Shown here piece by piece: positions 23,820-30,143 of a stretch of DNA of 30,143 nucleotides. Below the pieces are notes generated by a model. That model searched no databases. It was not told the DNA's origin and saw nothing but the letters and a program-made list of their open reading frames with translations. The position numbers and the translations under genes were made by a program. The DNA comes from UBA6624 sp964507645 (GTDB taxonomy: Bacteria; UBP7; UBA6624), in NCBI GenBank assembly GCA_964507645.1, contig CAZDPU010000012.1, positions 1 to 30,143 of the forward strand, written 5' to 3'. Position 1 is the first letter of the stretch. The number at the start of each line of letters is the position of its first letter.

Positions 23820-25328
23820 ATGAAATTAAAAAGCACAAGAGCTGGTTTCACAATGACTGAATTGTTAGTATCTATAGCGATACTAGCTGTTGTTATGACT
23901 CTTCTGCTGACTGTAATTGAATCAACTTTTAAAACTTTAAGAGTTGTTACCGGACAGGCAAACTCATCGAATCGTGCAAGGATTGCAATGGATCAAGTTG
24001 TTTCTGAGCTAAGCAATGTTGCAGATTTAGGTTTTGTTGATTTTCATATCCCAAGAATAAAAAAATCAAGAGCTCAATATCTAAGTGGTTTAAATAGTGC
24101 GGCTTCTGCAGGATGTGATATCTATTTGGAACTTAATCCATCAGATCAAAATTTTTCAAATGCCCCACATCCAAATTCAAAATTATTTAATCAGGATTTG
24201 AATTTCAATTGTTATATAGAGCCTTGGGAGGTTCTGGATCCAGATCCAACCTGGACAAGAAGGTTTTCTGAAGGCTCAGGAAGCACTGATGCTCCAGCTT
24301 CTTGCAACCAGTATATTGCTGAAGGGGTTTTGTCGATGCCAAATGAATTTTCATCCATATCTTGCAATGGATCAAATTGTCCAATTGGTTTAAATGACAG
24401 AAATTTAAACCCTGATGATCGAATGGCAGAAAGTGATCCTTTTGAATCATGGAGAATTGAAGCCGAAGGCCTCAAACCTTCTTGGAGTGATCTTTTTGGG
24501 GAAATGTGTCCTGAGGATTCTTCTGGTGGTTTCACGAGCGCCTACAGGCTAACTCCTTACATTACCTCTAGAGAGGATTTGGATGGTGATGGTACTGTTT
24601 CAGGACAAGAGGCATTTTTGAGAACTCTTGTTTTTAAGACGAAAAGCCCAAAATATTCTTCTGACGAATCTTCAAACACTCCTAATTTAAACGGTTCTTT
24701 GAATGCGAATGCAAATATTGAACAATTGAAACATAGGGTAATAACTTTTGCTCACACCTGGAAGGAAAAGGCATTTGCCATACCTTTAAGTGAAAGTTTT
24801 GATGGTGGATGCGATCCATCTAACTATTCCCACCTTTCTTCAGATTTTGTTCTTTATAAGAGGGAATCTAGATTTTATTCTGATCCTATTTTAAATATGG
24901 ACCTTGACCGTGATGGGAATCCAAGTGAAGAAATTGAAGATGAGTGCCTTAGAACAATTGAAACTCCTGTTTCTGATGGTATTGTGGATATAAGATTCAA
25001 ACTTTTTAATGGTGCAAATGAAATCAATGCTGGCAACCAATATTATTATTGGTTTGACAGGGATCCAAGCGACAACAACCCTATTAGTCCTCCAATAACA
25101 GCCTTAGATAGTGTTGATGCTATTGAAGTGTACATAATGACAGCAAGTGATGACATTATTTCAGTTTTGAGAGGCTCTATGGAAGATGGTAAATTATTTA
25201 GCATAACATCGGGAAAACCTGGAGAATTGGCAAGATTGAATTTTTTAAGAATTCAGAGTTTAAATCCTGAAATTTACAATCCTAGCAATTTTGTTCAATT
25301 AAGACAGAGGGTTAATTTGTATGAGTAG
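23820..25328 (+). CDS. gspJ: GspJ/PilW-type pseudopilin with EF-hand loop
   Basis: A 502-residue protein with leader MKLKSTRAG and helix G|FTMTELLVSIAILAVVMTLL, then RARIAMDQVVSELSNVADLG, typical of GspJ/PilW. Residues 253-264 (DLDGDGTVSGQE) form a textbook calcium-binding EF-hand loop with ligands at positions 1, 3, 5, 7, 9 and 12; a second DLDRDGNP stretch occurs near residue 360. GspJ is usually near 200 residues, so the extra 300 residues are new periplasmic domain. It follows the GspG-like gene by 7 bases and overlaps the GspK-like gene by 8. Predicted minor pseudopilin at the pseudopilus tip. Confidence 0.85.
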   Translation: MKLKSTRAGFTMTELLVSIAILAVVMTLLLTVIESTFKTLRVVTGQANSSNRARIAMDQVVSELSNVADLGFVDFHIPRIKKSRAQYLSGLNSAASAGCDIYLELNPSDQNFSNAPHPNSKLFNQDLNFNCYIEPWEVLDPDPTWTRRFSEGSGSTDAPASCNQYIAEGVLSMPNEFSSISCNGSNCPIGLNDRNLNPDDRMAESDPFESWRIEAEGLKPSWSDLFGEMCPEDSSGGFTSAYRLTPYITSREDLDGDGTVSGQEAFLRTLVFKTKSPKYSSDESSNTPNLNGSLNANANIEQLKHRVITFAHTWKEKAFAIPLSESFDGGCDPSNYSHLSSDFVLYKRESRFYSDPILNMDLDRDGNPSEEIEDECLRTIETPVSDGIVDIRFKLFNGANEINAGNQYYYWFDRDPSDNNPISPPITALDSVDAIEVYIMTASDDIISVLRGSMEDGKLFSITSGKPGELARLNFLRIQSLNPEIYNPSNFVQLRQRVNLYE

Positions 25329-28300
25329 AAACAAAGGTGTCGCATTAGTTACAGTGCTTATTTTTCTTGCTTTGGTTTTGCCTGCTCTTGTTATCATTCT
25401 TAGCTTTGCAAGAAACGAAATAGAGTTTGGGTCTTTGGATTGGGAAAGAAAACAATCAGAAGAAATGGCTGAGTCAGGATTGGATATTGCTGAAACAATT
25501 CTAGGATTCGGTTTTGCTTCAAGTCAAAGTGGCTCCTTTAGACATGAAATGTTCAGATTTCCAATGGATAAAGACGGAAATGGAACGCTTGATGATGCTG
25601 ATGGCGATTTGACTTTGGATGAGTGGGGTTATGCTTTTCCATTTTCCACAATAGATCACCTTTCTTCACCATGGATTAAATATCCTGTTTTATCAAATGA
25701 AACTTGGTTTTCTAGGGATTTGGTTAGTCATTCTGGTTTTTCCACAGCGCAATTGAACCGTCCATCTGGGAGCCTTCCAATCTATCCTTTATTTAAGGAT
25801 GATAACAATACAGGATTGGTTGATTACTCCTCGTATGAGCACTCTGAGTATGATTATTTTGATCCATCATTTGGATGTGCACAAAATACAACATCTGCAT
25901 GGGAACCTCATCCTTGTCTTGTAATGCCTTTTTTACCTTTTGGGAAAAAGGAGCAAGTTTCCCCGGTTTCTTCTTCTCCCTTAGAGCTTGTTAATGCTGA
26001 TTTGATGTGGAATGGGTCTCCTTACAATTCAAACAATTCCTATAATCCTTCTCAATTAAGAAACAATGATTTCATTTCTAATTGGAGTTACAGTTATTCA
26101 GTAACTGGAGACCGTGACAAAGCAACTGCCCACATTCCAAGCAATTTCCCATCATTAGGAGCGGAACTTTTCAATCCTTATGCTGACAGGCTTAAACCCC
26201 AAACCACAACATGCAATCCAAGTCAAGATGAATTTTTTGTTCGTGATCTTTTTTTAAGTTCATCCGGATTAACCTATCCTCTTCAGTTAGACAAATCTTA
26301 TGAAAATGAAACTGAATCTAGGATGAATTTTGGTTTACCTAGCATGCCTGACTCATATGTCATGTTTGACCCAAGAACATGTATGCCAATTTACTCTTCG
26401 CAAAATGCAGAAGCTAATGGAGGGTATGAGGTTGTTGTTTCTGATGAGGGTGCAAGATTCCCAATTTACGGTTTTTTACACAATCCAGATGATCCAATGT
26501 TTAATAACCCAATGCTTTTAGAATCTTTAGGTAACCTGGGAACGAATTTCCAGGTTGCTCCTGAAACTACCTTTATACCAAGGATAACAGGTTCCAATAC
26601 GAGCCAAAGAGGAGAATTTTCTCATCTTTCACAAAGAGGAATAATTTCATTATTGGCTCCATTCAACAGGAACGACTACAACACAGGACATGCCGCAGCT
26701 ATTATTTCCTACATAGGTTTTAACGATGTTGGAGACATTTCTTCTCTTCCAGGGTCTATTTGCCCTAAAGGAAACTGTCCTGATGGTGAAAGGTTTGGTT
26801 TGGGTTTTGAGATACCAACTAAATGGCCAACAACTCTTAAAGACATTCTTGATGTTGACTTGATAAAGATGAAAAGTGATTCAAATGAATCCTTTAAGAT
26901 TGATGATGAAAATTGGAAAGATTTACAGAGTCGAATTTCTTTACATTCTGTCCCAGCGGAGACAAGCACCCTTGGAGAAACATTAACTGTTGACACAGAT
27001 CCAAGATATTTTTTAAGACCTGCACTGCCATCTAACTCTTACCCTTCTCCAGAGATAAAAGACCCTGTTATCAAATGTGTTCACAATGGTGCTTCTGGTG
27101 ATGAATTTTGTCGTGGTGAAGCTTACAAGATTGATTTATGGCAGACCCCAAAAGAATGGCCAACTGGATCTCCATCAGATCCGATTACAAACCTTATAAG
27201 CTCTGTTGTCAATATGGATTCTGCTGATTGGGTTTCTTCAGGATGTTCTACAAAATTCCCAACAATAGACGATATAGAAAATTATTTTTCTGTTTTAGGT
27301 AGAGAAAATGCTCCTTCAGGGTTTTCTTCAAACGATTTGCGCGATTCAATGTGGCCCGAAGAGTTCTATTGGTTTGTTAACTGTTTTTGGAGCGGCAATG
27401 TTAAGTCTGAACTGGAAGAAAAGAAGGGGGTTTTGGAAGATGCATTTAGAGACTTTTTTTATGACAGTGGTTCTTTAAAAAACATTTGGAGAACTGAAGT
27501 TGAAAGTGATTTTCCTGAATTAATTTCTCAAAAGGTTATTGGTCATTGGGCCGCATGGCAATATTTTTACAGATATTTTGATGATGAAGATGATTGTAGA
27601 GACATTTCTCCAGAGTTTTATCTTGATGATTCTTCGGCAATTACAAATCCTCAGGTGATGCTGTCAGAAAGACATGCAAGATATCATGGTCCAGCTGATT
27701 TGGGAATGCCTATCGGGAATGTTAAGAGCATGCTCGGATCTCTTCTTATTCCTTACCCAGAGCTAGTAGGTCCTTTTTGGGATCCTGGAGATGTTGGATC
27801 TAACGCAAGTCCAAGCTGTGGTCTTTCTTCTCTTGATGGAGATGAATTTCCTGACTTGGTAACCAGTATTTTTGTACAGCGATCAGGGGAAAGCAATAGA
27901 AATATTGATTTGAGTATCGAGAAAATGAATGTCATGCCTGCTGTTTGGATTCCAAATAACAGGCCTGCTTTTTATAGTGAAGATCCGCCTTATGATGATT
28001 TTGATTTTGGGGCCACCATGCCTATTTCTGGTTGGCCAATCTATGATCCATTGGGAATAGACAGCAAAAATCAAGGTTTAGGAACATCAACCCAGTCCTT
28101 TATTGACAGAAGAGACGACTCCCTTATCCTTCATTTGATTAGTTCTATTGCGTTTTTTGATAGTCCTTACTCTACTTATTTTGATGACCCTCATATCAAT
28201 GAACCATGCTTGATTTCAGATGATTTCTTTGATCCTGTTGTTGGATCCTCAAATGGAACTACAGACCCTTGGGACAATGTTGTTGGAAGTGGGTCTTTAG

Positions 28301-29184
28301 ATGCATTGGATCTAGGTTCTAATTTTGGAGGTTGGTGGGAGGCAGATGGAAGAAACAATGGAGGCTACGATATTGCGGATTGTACGATTTCCGACCCATC
28401 TACAGAAGTTGGAATTAGTCCTTTGGAATGGAGGCCTTTAAGACTTAGAGGTAGGGTTAATTTAAACACAGCAGCATTTGATGTCCTTCACGCATCTTTT
28501 GCAAAAGGATGTGATTTCCAAAGTGGAATGGGAAACGATATTTTTAATGGATCCTGTAGCTCTCTACCTTCAGCAATAGCTTCAATACTTGCCTATAGAG
28601 AATATTACCATTCAGACCCCAATGAACCTTTTTCAGATACATCTTCACATGGGACATTGTTTTCATGGTTGCCGAATGGTGTTGATTTGCATGGAGGAAG
28701 TTTTGTAGAGCAATTTTTTAATGACATTCAACTTTATTCAACTGGAGACTGTAGAAATGGGGCTTCTTCAGGAAGCTGCGCTTTACAAAACACAGAGGAT
28801 ATATTGTGGGATTGGCATACCGGGGAATGGAGCAATAATGGTTTAAATAAGATTCCTTTTAGAACAGTCACACAATTATTGGATATTTCAAATTCAATAG
28901 ATCCTAGAGATTTGAACGCAAGTTCTCTCCGTTTACTTTCAGTAAACAATGTTTCAAACAACAACAAAGGTGCAATTGCCGTTTTGGCAAGAATTGATCA
29001 AGATTTATCTGTTTCAAGTCAAGGCTACAGGTTTGAAGGTCGTGGAGTTTATGGCCGAGCAAATAGCACTTTGTTTAAAGTTATTGGACTGAATGGAAGA
29101 TTAGTGCCTTCAATTTTTGAAGAAGAAAAGTCTGGTGGATCGAACGATACCTTTGGTTTGTTTTTTGGAGAATATTACAAATGA
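25321..29184 (+). CDS. gspK: Giant GspK-type pseudopilin
   Basis: A 1287-residue protein. The N-terminus MSRNKG|VALVTVLIFLALVLPALV is GspK-like: a short leader, a hydrophobic helix and no Glu at +5, which is the known peculiarity of GspK. DGNGTLDDADGDLTLDE (residues 85-101) is a double EF-hand-like loop. Near the C-terminus RGRVNLNTAAFDVL (NLNTA at 1047-1051) and IPFRTVTQLLDI match the GspK core motifs (VNxNTAxxxVL and PFxSxxEL). Usual GspK is about 300-330 residues, so nearly 950 residues are inserted, mostly Ser/Asp/Pro/Trp-rich with scattered Cys. No frameshift or repeat array was seen that would explain the size. GspK caps the pseudopilus tip with GspI and GspJ; here the cap may carry a large extracellular or periplasmic head. 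Confidence 0.85.
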   Translation: MSRNKGVALVTVLIFLALVLPALVIILSFARNEIEFGSLDWERKQSEEMAESGLDIAETILGFGFASSQSGSFRHEMFRFPMDKDGNGTLDDADGDLTLDEWGYAFPFSTIDHLSSPWIKYPVLSNETWFSRDLVSHSGFSTAQLNRPSGSLPIYPLFKDDNNTGLVDYSSYEHSEYDYFDPSFGCAQNTTSAWEPHPCLVMPFLPFGKKEQVSPVSSSPLELVNADLMWNGSPYNSNNSYNPSQLRNNDFISNWSYSYSVTGDRDKATAHIPSNFPSLGAELFNPYADRLKPQTTTCNPSQDEFFVRDLFLSSSGLTYPLQLDKSYENETESRMNFGLPSMPDSYVMFDPRTCMPIYSSQNAEANGGYEVVVSDEGARFPIYGFLHNPDDPMFNNPMLLESLGNLGTNFQVAPETTFIPRITGSNTSQRGEFSHLSQRGIISLLAPFNRNDYNTGHAAAIISYIGFNDVGDISSLPGSICPKGNCPDGERFGLGFEIPTKWPTTLKDILDVDLIKMKSDSNESFKIDDENWKDLQSRISLHSVPAETSTLGETLTVDTDPRYFLRPALPSNSYPSPEIKDPVIKCVHNGASGDEFCRGEAYKIDLWQTPKEWPTGSPSDPITNLISSVVNMDSADWVSSGCSTKFPTIDDIENYFSVLGRENAPSGFSSNDLRDSMWPEEFYWFVNCFWSGNVKSELEEKKGVLEDAFRDFFYDSGSLKNIWRTEVESDFPELISQKVIGHWAAWQYFYRYFDDEDDCRDISPEFYLDDSSAITNPQVMLSERHARYHGPADLGMPIGNVKSMLGSLLIPYPELVGPFWDPGDVGSNASPSCGLSSLDGDEFPDLVTSIFVQRSGESNRNIDLSIEKMNVMPAVWIPNNRPAFYSEDPPYDDFDFGATMPISGWPIYDPLGIDSKNQGLGTSTQSFIDRRDDSLILHLISSIAFFDSPYSTYFDDPHINEPCLISDDFFDPVVGSSNGTTDPWDNVVGSGSLDALDLGSNFGGWWEADGRNNGGYDIADCTISDPSTEVGISPLEWRPLRLRGRVNLNTAAFDVLHASFAKGCDFQSGMGNDIFNGSCSSLPSAIASILAYREYYHSDPNEPFSDTSSHGTLFSWLPNGVDLHGGSFVEQFFNDIQLYSTGDCRNGASSGSCALQNTEDILWDWHTGEWSNNGLNKIPFRTVTQLLDISNSIDPRDLNASSLRLLSVNNVSNNNKGAIAVLARIDQDLSVSSQGYRFEGRGVYGRANSTLFKVIGLNGRLVPSIFEEEKSGGSNDTFGLFFGEYYK

Positions 29185-29190
29185 AAAAAG

Positions 29191-29219
29191 TTGACTTTTC
29201 ATTACTAAAAAGGTAGGAT
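29191..29219 (+). promoter_or_regulatory. Candidate sigma-70 promoter before the AMIN/STN gene
   Basis: TTGACT at 29191-29196 and TAGGAT at 29214-29219 are separated by exactly 17 bases, matching five of six and four of six consensus bases. They lie just after the GspK-like stop in a 113-base gap, so the secretin-like gene may have its own transcript. Confidence 0.5.
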
Positions 29220-29282
29220 TGATGGGTTGTAATTTATTTGATATGAAAGGAATTTTTACGAAAAAAATATTCTTCGCCAATT

Positions 29283-29289
29283 AAGGGGG
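29283..29289 (+). promoter_or_regulatory. Shine-Dalgarno for the AMIN/STN protein
   Basis: AAGGGGG stands 8 bases before ATG 29298, one of the strongest ribosome sites in the window, and fixes that start. Confidence 0.7.
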
Positions 29290-29297
29290 CAATTTTT

Positions 29298-30143
29298 ATG
29301 AAAAATAAACTATTTTTATTATCTTTGATTTTTTCAATTTTCACTTCAGCGCTTAATGCTTTTTATGTAGAGGATGAGACAGCTGTTCGTTGGACTATAT
29401 CTGAAGACGAAACTTTTATCACACTGTTTCTTGACACTCCAGTTGCTGTTACTCACAAGAATGAGGTTTATCCAACAAGACTTGTGTTTAATATTCCTGG
29501 TGGTTACATGGCTGATGAAGAAGATGAAAAAACGATCCAGTGGAATGGTGCTGACAAAAGCTTTGTTAAAGAGATAAAAGCCGTTTCTATAGATCCAAAA
29601 TTCGAAGATTCTTTCTTGAGGCTCGTCTTTACGTTTGGGATTAGGGTACCTATCAGCACTGAGCTTGGTGAAGATTACCAGTATTACAGAATGTCTCCTA
29701 CAAGGTATGCTTTTGTTTTAAACAAGAACCGTTTAACTTGCAAGCATGACAATTATTTAGCAGAACAGCAAGACAGGGCGAATGATGTTACTGAGTGTGA
29801 ATTAGTTGTTTTTCCTGAATCTCCTAACGAGGCAAGAGAGTTCGTGAGAATATGGACTGATGTATCAGGTTCTCCACAGGATGTCATGAACGATATTGCA
29901 GACAAAGCAGGATTGAAGATAGATTTTTCTGCATCTTTTGATGATTCAGGAAACTGGACTCTTTCAGCTGAAGGAGGAACATTAGGAGAGCTTTTGTCTT
30001 CACTTGAAGAAGCTGAAGGTATTTCATGGAATATATCAGAAGGCGTTTTAACAATTTCTGACAATTCTGAATTACTTATGGCTCAAGCGGAAGCTGCAAG
30101 GATCGCTGCAGAGGAAGAGGCAGCACGAATCGCTGCTGAAGAG
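29298..30143 (+). CDS. Secreted AMIN/STN-domain protein, secretin-like (PilQ/GspD type), 3' end missing
   Basis: The frame opens at ATG 29298 and is still open at the window end (282 codons visible). Residues 1-21 (MKNKLFLLSLIFSIFTSALN + A) form a Sec signal peptide. Residues about 28-150 have the beta-rich pattern of an AMIN domain (YPTRLVFNIPGG; FLRLVFTFGIRVPI). Residues about 185-255 match the STN/secretin N-terminal fold (DVMNDIADKAGLKIDFSASF...TLGELLSSLEEAEGISW...GVLTIS). The protein then enters an Ala/Glu repeat. AMIN plus STN occurs in PilQ secretins of type IV pili, and the neighbours are pseudopilins, so an outer-membrane secretin is the best guess. The Ala/Glu-rich stretch directly after STN is unusual for PilQ, and a TonB- or TolA-like linker protein remains possible. 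Confidence 0.75.
   Translation, partial: MKNKLFLLSLIFSIFTSALNAFYVEDETAVRWTISEDETFITLFLDTPVAVTHKNEVYPTRLVFNIPGGYMADEEDEKTIQWNGADKSFVKEIKAVSIDPKFEDSFLRLVFTFGIRVPISTELGEDYQYYRMSPTRYAFVLNKNRLTCKHDNYLAEQQDRANDVTECELVVFPESPNEAREFVRIWTDVSGSPQDVMNDIADKAGLKIDFSASFDDSGNWTLSAEGGTLGELLSSLEEAEGISWNISEGVLTISDNSELLMAQAEAARIAAEEEAARIAAEE
30090..30143 (+). repeat. Tandem EAARIAAEE repeat (start of an Ala/Glu helix array)
   Basis: Two exact 9-residue units EAARIAAEE are encoded at 30090-30116 and 30117-30143, with different codons in the two copies, so the repeat is kept at protein level. The array runs past the window edge. Such sequence forms long stable helices, as in TolA. Confidence 0.75.

Noticed and set aside
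1..30143. CRISPR arrays, tRNA or rRNA genes, transposons, prophage genes
   Set aside because: No regularly spaced repeats, no cloverleaf or rRNA-like segments, no transposase or integrase frames were noticed; the window is almost entirely filled by the listed genes.

Overview
The window is AT-rich and carries 27 protein-coding genes, all on the + strand, packed almost without gaps. The repertoire suggests a Gram-negative bacterium: a prepilin peptidase, five pseudopilin genes and a secretin-like protein point to an outer membrane and a type II secretion or type IV pilus apparatus. TTG starts are frequent. The mix of genes (a GlmL-type ASKHA protein beside DUF6754 membrane proteins) does not match a well-known model organism. 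I suspect a poorly cultured lineage and cannot place it in a phylum. No rRNA, tRNA, CRISPR array or insertion sequence was seen.

Region 1 (1-3997): the 3' part of rsmG (cut by the window edge), a 1023-residue helical-repeat protein ending in a J-like domain whose HPD motif is TPE, and a small membrane protein with an A11 tract near its start.

Region 2 (4016-13319) is the most unusual part. It holds a 95-aa orphan protein, a 593-aa GlmL/MutL-type protein with no glutamate mutase genes nearby, a two-lobed barrel-sandwich protein with a KOW-like tail, and then a four-gene membrane module (A = DUF6754, B and D = polytopic membrane proteins, C = two-TM protein with a large periplasmic domain) present twice in tandem as A1B1C1D1-A2B2C2D2. 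Most junctions are ATGA or TTGA overlaps. I read this as an uncharacterised envelope complex whose subunits were duplicated and diverged.

Region 3 (13332-19287) is a housekeeping-like string: PhoH ATPase, 7TM-HD phosphohydrolase, YbeY endoribonuclease, two different CNNM/CorC-type proteins and an isoaspartyl peptidase/asparaginase.

Region 4 (19291-30143) is the secretion/pilus region: prepilin peptidase, then a gap with a perfect 22-bp palindrome and a candidate promoter, then GspH-, GspI-, GspG-, GspJ- and GspK-like pseudopilins. All are much larger than usual, and the GspK-like protein is 1287 aa. After a second possible promoter comes a secreted AMIN/STN protein that begins Ala/Glu-rich repeats as the window ends. 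The peptidase would process the pseudopilins, and the last gene is a candidate secretin or secretin partner.
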